Shown here piece after piece: positions 45,583 through 56,730 of a stretch of 64,000 bases of DNA. Each line of letters starts with the position of its first letter. The stretch's first letter is position 1. The translations under genes and the position numbers were made by a program. The DNA is from Pegoplata infirma. Taxonomy: Eukaryota; Arthropoda; Insecta; Diptera; Anthomyiidae. The stretch is from contig OY992537.1 in the NCBI GenBank assembly GCA_963921195.1, positions 57,994,313 to 58,058,312 on the forward strand. The letters are read 5' to 3'. The notes under the pieces are model-generated. The model ran no database searches, had not been told where the DNA came from, and saw only the letters and a program-made list of their open reading frames with translations.

Positions 45583-46257
45583 ACTGTGCAACAAATTTAG
45601 GGTCTTCGAGTGTTCTTGAACGAGACCAAAAAAATGTAAAAGTACACCAATAAAAGAACAAAACCCCCCCAAGGGTTTTGAAAACTTACCTCGAGTTCTT
45701 TTTTTATGGCCCACTGAAGTTTTTAAATTTTTTTTAAAGGCGGTTTTAATAAGTCAAAATAAGGTTTAAATCTATTTCTGAGGTAAATAATGCTAAGAAA
45801 TGTCTTCTGCACTTTTTGCACAAAATTTTGATCTTCGACAACCCCTAGTAAAATTTGATGCGGAAAATGTTTGTAGAACATTTTAACCCCTTAAAGGCGC
45901 GTTTTGGTGGTGCTCTATAAGGGTATTTGGAAAAAGGACAAACATTACCCCTTAAAAAAGGAGATAGAGGGTTAATATGTTTTACTAAAATAACGCCAAT
46001 AAATTTCACTAAAAACATCTATTATCGCACTTTAGCTCAGAAGCAGATTTATACAATTTTTTCGACATATTTCACACGAGTTTGATGAAAAACCATTTAA
46101 TAGTATGTGATAATTTACAATTTAACTATTTTAAGCATTTTGCACTTTTCGCACGAACTTAATATATTCCAAGAAAAGAACCGCCATCAAATTTTACTAA
46201 AGACATGTCTTAACATTATTTACATCAAAACAAGATTTAATACCTTTTTGTTACTTA
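45583..46257. repeat. Left flank of Helitron: inverted end plus family G copy 2
   Basis: 45583-45725 (cactgtgcaaca ... gggttttgaaaactta ... gagttctttttttatg) is the inverse of 50040-50162 with small differences, so the Helitron sits between inverted flanks of an older element. 45835-46000 matches family G copy 1. 45848-46257 is also the first part of the large tandem duplication. Confidence 0.6.
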
Positions 46258-47545
46258 TCTATATATACAAAAGAGTAACGTGACTGACTGACTGACTGAC
46301 TGACTGACTGACTGACTCATCATCGCCCAGCCCAAACCGCTGAAGCTAGAGACTTGAAATTTGGACTGTAGGTTCACCTCCCGGAATATAGATCCACTAA
46401 GGCTGGATTTTTGCCAATGTTGATTCTAAGGGGGTAAAAAGGGTAAAAACTGTACTTTTGGTACTTTTTAAATCTCATGAAATAATGGTCATAGAGACTT
46501 GAAATTTGGACTGTATGTTCACCTCCCGAAATGCAGATCCTGTAAGTCTGGACTTTTGACAATGTTGATTCTAAGGGGGTAAAAAGGGTAAAAAAACTGT
46601 ACTCTTGGTACTTTTTATATCTCATGAAATAATGGTCAAAGAGACTTGAAATTTGGACTGTATGTTCACCTCCCGGAATGTAGATCCTGTAAGGCTGGAC
46701 TTGTAAAATTTGATGCGGAAAATGTTTGTAGAACATTTTAACCCCTTAAAGGCGCGTTTTGGTGGTGCTCTATAAGGGTATTTGGAAAAAGGACAAACAT
46801 TACCCCTTAAAAAAGGAGATAGAGGGTTAATATGTTTTACTAAAATAACGCCAATAAATTTCACTAAAAACATCTATTATCGCACTTTAGCTCAGAAGCA
46901 GATTTATACAATTTTTTCGACATATTTCACACGAGTTTGATGAAAAACCATTTAATAGTATGTGATAATTTACAATTTAACTATTTTAAGCATTTTGCAC
47001 TTTTCGCACGAACTTAATATATTCCAAGAAAAGAACCGCCATCAAATTTTACTAAAGACATGTCTTAACATTATTTACATCAAAACAAGATTTAATACCT
47101 TTTTGTTACTTATCTATATATACAAAAGAGTAACGTGACTGACTGACTGACTGACTGACTCATCATCGCCCAGCCCAAACCGCTGAAGCTAGAGACTTGA
47201 AATTTGGACTGTAGGTTCACCTCCCGGAATATAGATCCACTAAGGCTGGATTTTTGCCAATGTTGATTCTAAGGGGGTAAAAAGGGTAAAAACTGTACTT
47301 TTGGTACTTTTTAAATCTCATGAAATAATGGTCATAGAGACTTGAAATTTGGACTGTATGTTCACCTCCCGAAATGCAGATCCTGTAAGTCTGGACTTTT
47401 GACAATGTTGATTCTAAGGGGGTAAAAAGGGTAAAAAAACTGTACTCTTGGTACTTTTTATATCTCATGAAATAATGGTCAAAGAGACTTGAAATTTGGA
47501 CTGTATGTTCACCTCCCGGAATGTAGATCCTGTAAGGCTGGACTT
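45848..47545 (+). repeat. Near-perfect tandem duplication (855 + 843 bp)
   Basis: 45848-46702 and 46703-47545 read as the same sequence by eye except for the number of TGAC units (three fewer in the second). It includes the Helitron 5' end and its left flank. Either a very recent duplication or an assembly artefact. Confidence 0.85.
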
Positions 47546-50035
47546 TTGCCAATGTTGATTCTAAGGGGGTAAAAAGGGTAAAAAACTGTTTTTTAGGTAC
47601 TTTTTTTATCTCCTAAAATAATGGTCATAGCGACATGAAATTTGGACTGTATGTTTACCTCCCGGAATATAGATCCACAAAGGCTGGATTTTTGCCAATG
47701 ATGATTCTAAGGGGGTCAAAAGGGTAAAAAACTGTACTTTTGGTACTTTTTACATTTCCTTAAATAATGGTACTAGAAACTGGAAATTTGCAATGTAGGT
47801 TTACCTCCCGGAAAAAAGATTCACTAAGGCTGGATTTTTCCCAATGTTGATTCTACGGGGGTAAAATGGGTAAAAAAGTGTACTTTTGATACTTTTTTTA
47901 TTTACTGAAATAATGGTTATACAAACTTGAAATTTGAATGATCCTCTGCTGAAAAAAACTAATTTTGAAAATTTGAATTCTAAGGGGAGTCAAAGGGATA
48001 AAAAGTGTACTTTTAGTACCTAATTTTATTTCTTGAAATAATGGGCATTGAAACTTGAAATTTGGAATGTAGAATCCGTCAGCGAAAAAAACATTCTAGA
48101 AAACATACCGTTTATAAAAAGTACCTTTTATTATTATTATATATATATATTAAAAAGTACCTTTTATAAAAAGTACCTTTTATAAAAAGTACCTTTTATA
48201 AAAAGTACCTTTTATAAAAAGTACCTTTTATAAAAAGTACCTTTTATAAAAAGTACCTTTTATAATAAAAAGTAAAATCCTTTTATAAAAAGTACCTTTT
48301 ATAAAAAGTACCTTTTATAAAAAGTACCTTTTATAAAAAGTACCTTTTATAAAAAGTACCTTTTATAAAAAGTACCTTTTATAAAAAGTACCTTTTATAA
48401 AAAGTACCTTTTATAAAAAGTATCTTTTATAAAAAATACCTTTTATAAAAAGTACCTTTTATAAAAAGTACCTTTTATAAAAAGTACCTTTTTTAAAAAG
48501 TACCTTTTATAAAAAGTACCTATTATAAAAAGTACCTATTATAAAAAGTACCTTTTATAAAAAGTACCAATTATAAAAAGTACCTATTATAAAAAGTACC
48601 TTTTAAAAAAGTACCTTTTATAAAAAGAACTTTTTATAAAGAGAACCTTTAATAAAAAGTACCTTTAATATAAAGAACCTCTGATAAAAAGTATCGAAAG
48701 TACACTTTGTTACTTTTTTATTTCCTGAAATAGTAATCATAGAAACTTTTTATATTTCCTGAAAAAATGATCCTAGAATCATAAAATTTGTAATGTAGTA
48801 GAATTCGGTAAAAAAAAACATTCTGGCAAAAATACGGTTTGAGGTAAAATGGCTAAAAAGTGTATTTTGGGTACTTTTGATATTTTCTGAAGTAATGGCT
48901 CTAGAAACTTAAAATAGGGAATGTAAAATCCTTTTTGTAATTTTAATATTTGCTAAAAAAATGATCCTAGAAAATTGAAATATGAAATGTAGGATTTTTC
49001 GATGAAGCAAAAAACATTACGGAGTACTTTTTGAAAATTCCGTTTCTATCGGGGGTAAGAAAGTCTATTTTTGGTACTTTTTTTTCTGTTCCTATAATAA
49101 TGACCTTAGAAGCTTGAATTTTGCAATGTAGGGGCCTTCGGTGAAAAAAATATTCTGCTAAAGTACTTTTTAAAAAAAACGTTTCTGGAGGTGTAAAAAA
49201 GTGTTTTTTGATACTTAATATATTTTATGAAGTAATTATCCTAGGCACCGAAATTTTGAATGCTGGAAGAAATTATTTTTTGGAAATTCTGTCGCGACCG
49301 TTCGTAAAGGGGGAAAAAAGTGCAAATTTGGTTATTCTTTATATATTTTAAATATAGGATAAGCTACCACAAAAAAAAACAGTTTTTGGAATTTAATTTA
49401 AATCCCCAGAAAAAACACCCAAGAGAAATTAAAAATTTTAGGGTAAAAAGGGGTACCTGGTAACAGTGGTGTAAAATGGTACTTTTAATATCTATAAGAT
49501 AAAGACAATAGAACTTTTTATGGCTTTAACGCATATTATACGGAGAGGAATGAAACTTACATGGAACGAAAGGAGATGGAATTGGAAATAAAATGGAGTA
49601 GAACGGGAAACGAAATGGAATAAAGCAGGGAACAATATGGAATGATACTTTTACTCAATTTTTTCGTATTTAACTTTTTTTACTCCATATTTTTTCTCTC
49701 TATATGTTTTTTCACTCAAACTTATTTTTATTGCAATTTCTTTTTTCACTGAAATATTTACTCACTCAAAATCCAAAAACCCCATATAAGGGCTCGAAAA
49801 TTGTCAATATCTTTATTCACCGGAACGAACATGATAACTTACCAGCGAAGTTATTCACATTTTATTGTTTAAATTATTCATTGAAATATTATTTTATGAA
49901 AGACTTAAACGTCCACAAGTAAACAAAACAAAGACTATGTACGGGAATTTTTTTGAAATCGATAGAGTAATCCTGACCTTTCTATTATCCGGTATTCAAT
50001 ACCACCGGTAACGAAGTACCGGGATGGCAAGCTAG
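46258..50035 (+). mobile_element. Non-autonomous Helitron (~3.8 kb)
   Basis: The 5' end is A|TCTATATATACAAAAGAG and the 3' end is a hairpin CGGTA-ACGAAG-TACCG followed 10-11 nt later by CTAG|T. Helitrons start TC, end CTRR after a hairpin, insert between A and T and make no target duplication, so all terminal rules are met. The interior has (TGAC)n, several ~120-bp units beginning 'gacttgaaatttggactgta' and a 16-bp satellite. No Rep/helicase frame, so it needs an autonomous partner. A second 5' end at 47113 arises from the tandem duplication. Confidence 0.82.
48113..48690 (+). repeat. 16-bp satellite (AAAAAGTACCTTTTAT)n, ~36 units
   Basis: Nearly uniform head-to-tail 16-bp units, each an imperfect palindrome around GTAC, with more substitutions at the right end and one ATTATTATATATAT break near 48130. 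It apparently grew from the 'aaaaagtac' phrase common in the Helitron interior. Confidence 0.93.
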
Positions 50036-50162
50036 TTCAAAACATAAAAAAAGAACTCTAGCTAAGTTTTCAAAACCCTTCGGGAGTTTTGCTCTATTGT
50101 TGGTATACTTTCGTTTTTTTTTTTTGTCCCATCCAAGATACAAAATCGTGTTGCACAGTGTA

Positions 50163-50537
50163 ATTGGACCATTTTTAGACTTACAAGGAAGGTCTCCCTG
50201 GTGTCACCCGCCGATCTTTGTATAATTGGTTTTATTTTGTGGAGCAGGAAAAATAAAGGAGCACGTATTTATTTCATATTTAGGGGGTGACAATGAGGGG
50301 GGAAGAAACGCAAATTTTTCAGTTTTTTTTTTCGTTTATCTCCCATATCATACAAAGAAAAATGTCACAGTCAAAGTCATATTATATACCAAATGAAAGG
50401 TCTTTGGAAAACCTATCTTTGTGTGCAAATAACGTGTCTAAAAATGCACAACTTTTCATCATATTGAGTAAAATTAAAATATTTTAGGACATTTTTGAAA
50501 AAAAAAAAAAAAATTTTTGAAAAATATTTCTAATATA
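50163..50537. other. Unclassified DNA left of the Tc1 element
   Basis: 50412-50498 is repeated at 52125-52208 on the other side of the Tc1 element. No gene. Confidence 0.5.
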
Positions 50538-52122
50538 CAGTGCCAGTAAAAAGTATTCGTCGATTTATTTTTTTTTTATAAATGGTATATTTTTGCCATG
50601 AAACTGCATTTTTTTTTATTTTTTTTTAACATTCATAATGTTTATTACGTCTTCTATCCAAATCCCAACAAAAATAACAAAGAATACATAAAATGAAGGC
50701 AACATAATTCATAAAAAGAAAAATTATATAAAATAAAAACAAAAAAGTATTCGTCTGTTTTCAGGAACTGAAATTATCACTCTGCGATTTGGACTTTGAA
50801 ACGTTTTTTGGACCAACACTACTCTTTATTGCAGCCGTCAAACATCTATGCATTGAATTGACGTAATTGAGCATTATTTCCGGTATAATTTTACCAAATT
50901 TTTTTTTAATGCATTTCTAAAGTTTTTCTTATCAGAAATGTGTTTTTTTTTCAATGACTTGGTCGAGATCCTCCCTAATATCCTCGATTTGGTTAATATC
51001 TGGACTTCGGAAAGCGTCTTATCCATTTTGGAACATTTTATAATAACTATAACTCCGTATAAAGAGCCACATGCTTTGGGTTGTTATCTTTAGTAAATAT
51101 ATAATTGCTTGGTAAGCGCTTTGTTTTCAAACTATCTTGGAGGTAAGCATTGATGATGTAAATGTAGACCTCTTAGTCCATAATACATTCCATAATACAT
51201 ACCCCCTAACTAGTTGAGAACTTCATAATGTTTAACAGAGCATGTTAGGGTATTCTCTTGCGTTTCCGTTTACGACTTTCGCCACACTTTAACCTTTTCA
51301 TCAGACTTGAATAGGTTAAATATACTGTCATTGGTAAAAATTATTCGGTTCCAGTGCTTAAGGTCATGATTAAGGTAAGTTTTGGCGTGTTTCAAACGCT
51401 TCGGCATGTTTTTTTTCTTGATACAATGGGGTTTCTACGGGAAGTACGTATATACGTGCAGTATATTGCGAATAGTTTCAACCGAAGCTTGTTTACCATA
51501 GTCGTAAAGTACTTGCGCAGCTATACAGACGCAGTTTTTCATGGACCCTTTGTGATATTTTTGACGGCTATTGCTCTTTTCTTGATCAGTCAACAAGTTG
51601 AAGATCCGATTTTTTATTATTTACATACCGCCCGGTTCTCGCGTACCTATAAAAAAGCTGTTGGTAGTGGTAATGAGTCTAATAACCGCTTCGGCAAAAT
51701 TTTTGAAAGAATTTTCTTTTTTGACACTTTTGATGATGACTTCTCCTTCTTCTTTGGTACTTTTTTTAGAACTCCGCCCTATCCTTCGATTCCGATCGGC
51801 ATTTCAAAAACAATCCTTAACTTACGAAAATCCTTCGACGCTGTAAGTTTTTTAAATCAAATCGCTGTTTTACTAGTGGAGAATTTCACAAAACAGCAAA
51901 ACGACGAATACTTTTTTGGAAAAAATATTTGAGCTTTATTTATCGTTCGCTTTTTTAGCAAAGAAGATGAAAATTCAAATCACCAAAAACAACAATTTTT
52001 TTTATATTGAGAGCCAAAGAATATTTGTGGAAAAAAAAATTTTCAGTTTATGCATAAGGAATATTGGTATTTAAGATTTAAAAAAAAAAACATTGAGCGA
52101 CGAATACTTTTTACTGGCACTG
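50538..52122 (-). mobile_element. Tc1-like DNA transposon (1.6 kb), inactive
   Basis: TIR CAGTGCCAGTAAAAAGTATT at both ends (continuing CGTCG), with TA at 50536-50537 and 52123-52124. Length and end sequence are typical of Tc1/mariner. It encodes a broken transposase on the reverse strand. Confidence 0.92.
50780..51900 (-). pseudogene. Tc1-type DD34E transposase pseudogene
   Basis: A cut-and-paste transposase remnant. Reverse-strand pieces in different frames match family landmarks in order: KRLKHAKTYLNHDLKHW and IIFTNDSIFNLF (about 51317-51400), DNNPKH (51071-51088) and SPDINQIEDI (about 50972-51005). The first catalytic Asp (normally F-S/T-D-E-S) reads Asn. The second Asp and the Glu are present but out of frame with each other, about 34 codons apart. 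Several stops interrupt it. The 192-codon forward frame at 51354-51932 is its antisense shadow. Confidence 0.85.
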
Positions 52123-52271
52123 TATCTTTGTGTGCAAAGAACGTGTCCAAACATGCACAACTTTTCATCATATTGAGTAAAATGACAAAATTTTAGGACA
52201 TTTTTAAAAAATATTTACTTTTTTTTGAAAAACATTTACTTTTTTTTGAAAAATATTTTGAGTACTTTTTT

Positions 52272-52761
52272 TTCTAGCTCGAGGTCATTATTTCATTTAC
52301 TAATTAAAACAAGTACTTATGTTAACTCTACATTCTTTACTAGGATATTCTCCCATTAAATACTCGATAGAGTTTCTTGCTTTTGATATACTGGTCAAAT
52401 TTCGTAATCATTGTTCTTCTTTATTTCTTTCCCACTAGGTTGAAATAAATACGAATATGAATATTTGATGTTTGCACACTAACAGTATTACCTAATTTTC
52501 TAAAGAATTCTGATGATGGGGGAACTGGAAATCCCCCGAAACGATCGTCAATTCATTCCTGAAAATTGCTAAATTTTTTGAATGCAAGAAACTCTATCGA
52601 GTATTTAATGGGAGAATATCGTAATAAAGAAAGTAGAGTTAATATAAGTACTTGTTATGTTAATTCATAATGGGAAAATTGGCCTCGAACTGAAGTAAAC
52701 ATTATTTCATTAGAATATCATAGTTTTAATTAGTAAAGGAAATAATGACCTCGAGCTAGAA
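52272..52761. repeat. Foldback element with TTCTAGCTCGAGGTC ends
   Basis: The left arm (ttctagctcgaggtcatta ... ccattaaatactcgatagag) is repeated inverted at the right (ctctatcgagtatttaatgg ... taatgacctcgagctagaa). The right arm holds an extra decayed copy of the end at 52680-52700. No target duplication identified. Confidence 0.65.
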
Positions 52762-55000
52762 TAAACCTACTAAAAATAAAAAATTTTAAAGGTCAAAACA
52801 ATTTTTATTTTTTAATAAAAATTAATCAGAATTTTTTGAAAAATATTTACGTTGTTAGCATCACGAGATGGGTTTTTTTAAATACCTTTAATCTGATACT
52901 AAATATGAGTCATATTATATGACTATACTAATTTTGAGTAAATAGGCGTAAATCGAAAAAAAAAAACTGAAAAAGGTCAACTAATATTTCAGTGTTTTCC
53001 ATGCAATATTTATAGTTTTTGTTAACCCGAGTAAAAATTTTTATATGATGCAATATATAATGATATGTAACACAATATATATTTATACGCAATTTGATCC
53101 GAATAATGGTGGATCTATTTGCATTAAAAAAGATCAACTTGTATAAAAAATGATTTTATTTCATCCGAGTTTTGACCAGACATTGTCATATATTGGTGGA
53201 TCTAATTAGATCTAATTGCATAAAAACATATAAAATCCTGGTGTTTTTTGGTTTGGGTTGAGATACACCACAGGTCAACGATACATTCACCAAACATATA
53301 ATTTTCCAAAACAAAAAAAATGTTTGGGTACGCTTCGAACCAGGTAGGTGATATATGTACATAGCCCTGGCAAGGAAATGTTTAGGAACATTTTAAAAAG
53401 TTTCTTATACTTTGCCTAAAGCTAAGTAAGTTGATCACCGGTGAAAAAAAATGTTTCGAAACATCAATTAATTTGTAGCGAAAATTTGACAGTCATATGT
53501 TTGGTTATGTTTTGCGCGTCAGAATACATAAAATAACTTTAAATAATATTTTTTGGTAAGTTATGTGATATTATTAATGTTTACAGTCACAAACACTTAT
53601 AATTACTTCATTTTACATCTGCATGTTAAATTTCACCGCTTTTTAAATGGTCTGTACAATTTAAAAAAATGTTGCTTATAGTGTTGATGCGTATTGATGC
53701 AACATATACCGGGTTATTTTGCCGGTTTTTCACCAGTGAACAGAATACCTCTTCAGCGAAATTTTTACGCTTTTGTAAAGCCAGTGTGAAATTTATGTTT
53801 TTTTTATATGGAGTTTGACAGATTTTCACGTGAAAACCGAGCAACTTACCCACCTTAAAAACTTAGAAAATTTTTGTTTAATTGGAAACACATATTGTTT
53901 TGTATGAAACAGAATAAGCTATATATAATTTTATGTTAAATTATACAGAAAAACAAATTTTGTATTGACCCTCATATAATTTTATATAATTATATCAACC
54001 GTACACCTTTTAATACGAATCATGATTAAATTATATATAACTGCATATGATTGCATTTAAAAAATTTAGAAAATATCCTACGGGATATATAATCATATAT
54101 GATATATTATGTTTGTATCAAATTATATATTGTTATATATGTTTATTTTTACTCGGGAAGATAACTTTTGCAAATGAAAACTTTTTTGGACAAATTTTGG
54201 GTCAGTTCATTATTTAAGGTTCCCACATTATATACTAAAAGATGGGGCCTTAAATCATCTCGTAAAGTGATGCTGCCATATACAAAAAAAATATTTTTCG
54301 CGATTTTCATCATGATGGTCCATATAACATATATGTTTTTTGTTCACTATTCGTAGTGTCATGGGTACCTTTATGATCCACAAAATGCAAGTTTTTTATC
54401 AGAGACCAATTTAGGGGTTAATTTCGCGAAAACGTAAAAAAATTAAGAAATCCGCGATTTTAAGGGCTTAGATGAAAAGCTTTAAACCAAATTTACATTA
54501 GAAATATTGCTACAAGTTATATCTTTGTTTTCCATGCCATATCATTTAAAAATCATTAGCTTTGGAAATTTTTTTGTTAAAAAAGCAGCTGAAAATCAGC
54601 CTATCTTTAATGACATTTTGCAAGAAAACTGTACCATACATCGAAAAACGGAGTACGCCATTCGATTCAGCATGTCCGAAATATATAGAAATGATGGGCG
54701 TACCTCTTGTTTTCTAAAATAGTGGTTAGTTTTGTCACGCAGCCGATTCTACTTCACGTTCCAGAATCAATGATTTTTGTTTGAAATTGTCCCAAAAGCA
54801 ATCGTTTTTTAGAGCAAGAAGTTTTTTTGAAAAATAATTTTACATTGAAAATTTTGTTTTGATTACCGGACAATATATTCAAGAATCTATTGTTATAGCA
54901 ATTTATTCCAAACAATTGCCAGTACAATAATTTTAGTATGGTTGGCAATTTCTGACTGGGTGATGACCATAAAAACCCAGCGGTTTAATTGATGCCACAA
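52762..55000. other. AT-rich DNA upstream of SDR exons, no exon identified
   Basis: Contains many 'atatataatt' phrases and no recognised repeat ends. A first exon of the SDR gene could lie here or further left, but none is recognisable by sequence. Confidence 0.4.
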
Positions 55001-55222
55001 AACATACCTTTTTGTCCCTATGTGCGATCTAGCGATTCATGTCTGTCTATTAAAACACTCTTACTTTCGAAAGACAAATTTTCACCCTCAAAGAAATTTG
55101 CTCAAAATAAAATTGTGCTAGTAGAAATTTTTATAAGAAGTGTAATTTTTGGGCATTTTGGAGGGTGTTCAATGAACACTGTTCATGGATTCGGCCAAGT
55201 CGAATTTAATTTTTTTTACCTG
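55001..55222 (+). mobile_element. Family D 3' end fragment D5
   Basis: 'ggagggtgttcaatg', then hairpin TTCGGCCAAGTCGAA, 'tttaattttttttacctg'. Decayed. Confidence 0.55.
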
Positions 55223-55255
55223 TTGTTTTTTCTATACAAAAAAATGTATTATAAG

Positions 55256-55390
55256 GTCTGTTTGTTTACTTAAATTTCTTACTATTTTTACTACAACTGG
55301 AAAGTTTTGTTAACTTTTTGTATTGAAAATTTCCAGCTGTAGTAAAAGTAGTAAAAATGAGTAGATTGTAGTAAGGTAAACGAACAGACA
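55256..55390. repeat. Short foldback repeat, GTCTGTTTGTTTAC ends
   Basis: 'gtctgtttgtttact...ctacaactggaaag' pairs with 'tttccagctgtagtaaaag...taaacgaacagac'. About 135 bp, lying 245 bp before the first SDR exon. Confidence 0.65.
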
Positions 55391-55634
55391 TATATTTTCT
55401 TATAATTTAAAAATTTTTCCACACAAATGATGTCTCAGACTTTGAAAATATTTTTTTTTTTTAAATACATAAAAATTGTCTTTTATCTACCAAAAAACTG
55501 AATTTTTTCCCCAGCTATCTTCCCTCATAATTTATGCACATGTTTGTCCATTCATAACAAAAATTCATTAATTATTTTTAATTGGAATTTTTAAGAATTT
55601 TAAAAATTTTGTTTTTCTTTTTGTTTAATTTTAG

Positions 55635-55788
55635 GATTTGTACTACATTGCATTTGGTTATCCAGAAAAAGAACTAAATAATGATATTGCCTTAATTACT
55701 GGAGGCGGCAGCGGTTTAGGTAGATTGTTGTCTCTGCGTTTGGGCAAAATGGGTACCAAAGTTGTAATATGGGATATCAATAAGCAAG
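55635..55788 (+). CDS. SDR16C-type short-chain dehydrogenase, internal exon a
   Basis: Encodes 51 residues plus one base of a split Gly codon. The product is an NAD(P)-dependent oxidoreductase related to 17-beta-hydroxysteroid dehydrogenase 11/13 and epidermal retinol dehydrogenase 2, enzymes of membrane or lipid-droplet retinoid, steroid or lipid metabolism. The glycine-rich cofactor loop is TGGGSGLG, followed by GRLLSLRLGKMG and strand 2 VVIWDINKQG. The Asp after strand 2 (WDIN) favours NAD(H), as in the family. The preceding GYPEKELNND matches the linker after the N-terminal membrane segment. The acceptor is 'tttaattttag|gat' and the donor 'caag|gtaagt'; the exon enters in phase 0 and leaves in phase 1. 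The membrane-anchor exon and the YxxxK exon were not found in the window. Substrate cannot be told from this fragment. Confidence 0.9.
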
Positions 55789-55855
55789 GTAAGTTGTAAA
55801 AGCATAAACTGATAATGCAAATAAAGTTTGTAGCTTAAGTCTTTTGTTTTATAAG
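55789..55855 (+). other. 67-nt SDR intron
   Basis: GTAAGT...AG intron of typical fly length. The dispersed 16-nt word (copy 5, 55834-55849) supplies its branch-like and pyrimidine-rich 3' region immediately before 'ataag|'. Confidence 0.9.
55834..55849 (+). other. Dispersed CTTAAGTCTTTTGTTT motif, copy 5 (intron 3' region)
   Basis: Exact 16-nt match ending 6 nt before the exon b junction, preceded by TTTGTAG. Confidence 0.65.
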
Positions 55856-55980
55856 GTATTAATGAAACCGTTCAAATGGTTGAGGAAGCTGGTGGTTACT
55901 GTAAAGGTTATGTCGTGGACATATCCAAAAAAGAAGATGTCTATAAAGCGGCGGAAGTCATAAGTCGTGAAGTTGGTGAT
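55856..55980 (+). CDS. SDR16C-type short-chain dehydrogenase, internal exon b
   Basis: Continues exon a: completes Gly, then INETVQMVEEAGG, CKGYVVDISKKEDV and AAEVISREVGD. VDIS is the family D-x-S/T turn after strand 3, and EVGD is where related genes continue into the NNAG strand, expected in the next exon. The donor is 'gat|gtaagt', phase 0. The next exon is not within the remaining 8 kb as far as can be recognised, so the following intron is long and repeat-filled. Confidence 0.9.
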
Positions 55981-56730
55981 GTAAGTATATTTTTTAAATA
56001 TTTTTTTTTTCGGTTTTTTTATTAAATTTTTTAAGAAATTGTAATAATTTTTCTTCTGGGTTTTTTTTAAGTACAAATTTGTTAAACAAATTGTACTTGT
56101 TATAAAAAATTATGAGTTTCAATTTGTCTTTTTATGTAACTACATGTTACACATGACTTGTTATTATTTAATTGCCCTTTTTTCTTTGTGAAATTTAAAG
56201 AAAAAAACAGCAAATTACACATATGACTTAGTTATCCACTTTAAAAAATTTAAAACAATTTTGAGTGAAAAAAATTCAGTAAAAAAAAAAATTGTTAAAA
56301 GCAAAAGCGCAAACCGTTTTTTTCCTGAGAGGATCCTATAGTCGAAATTTCACGATTCTAGAACCATTAGTTCAGAAGAAACAAAATGTATCAAAATGCC
56401 CTATTTTCCCTCCCTTTAATCCCTTTATTCCCTTTAATGCACATTACATATGAAGATGACACTCCAATAAAGAGAACGTGGGGTTAAAATCTAAAATCTG
56501 TTGAGTATATCCAGCAATGATTGCAAGAGAATCCAACTTTGTTGGTTTTGAGGGCTTAATCCGCAAAAATTAAAATGCCTCTATCTCGGGAAAGATGATT
56601 CGATAAAAATTTTTCTGATGACAGATTCGTGTTTGGGAGGCTAAAATACTTTAAGAAATGTCTTTTAATTTGTTTTAATTTTAACAAAAAGCTATACAAA
56701 TTGGTACGAAAAAATGTACGAAAAAATATG
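55981..56730 (+). other. Start of long SDR intron
   Basis: Begins with donor GTAAGTATAT. AT-rich, no coding or recognised repeat until palindrome H1. Confidence 0.6.

Noticed and set aside
46374..47552. Two related reverse-strand frames of 120 and 111 codons
   Set aside because: They lie in the tandemly duplicated Helitron interior and reflect its ~120-bp repeats; no domain or start context.
48113..48690. Resemblance of a regular repeat array to CRISPR
   Set aside because: Units are contiguous 16-mers without spacers, in a eukaryotic genome.
51354..51932. 192-codon forward frame
   Set aside because: Antisense to the Tc1 transposase remnant, whose family motifs lie on the reverse strand.
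52762..55634. First exon of the SDR gene
   Set aside because: No stretch encoding a membrane segment followed by a phase-0 GT donor could be recognised; none is reported.
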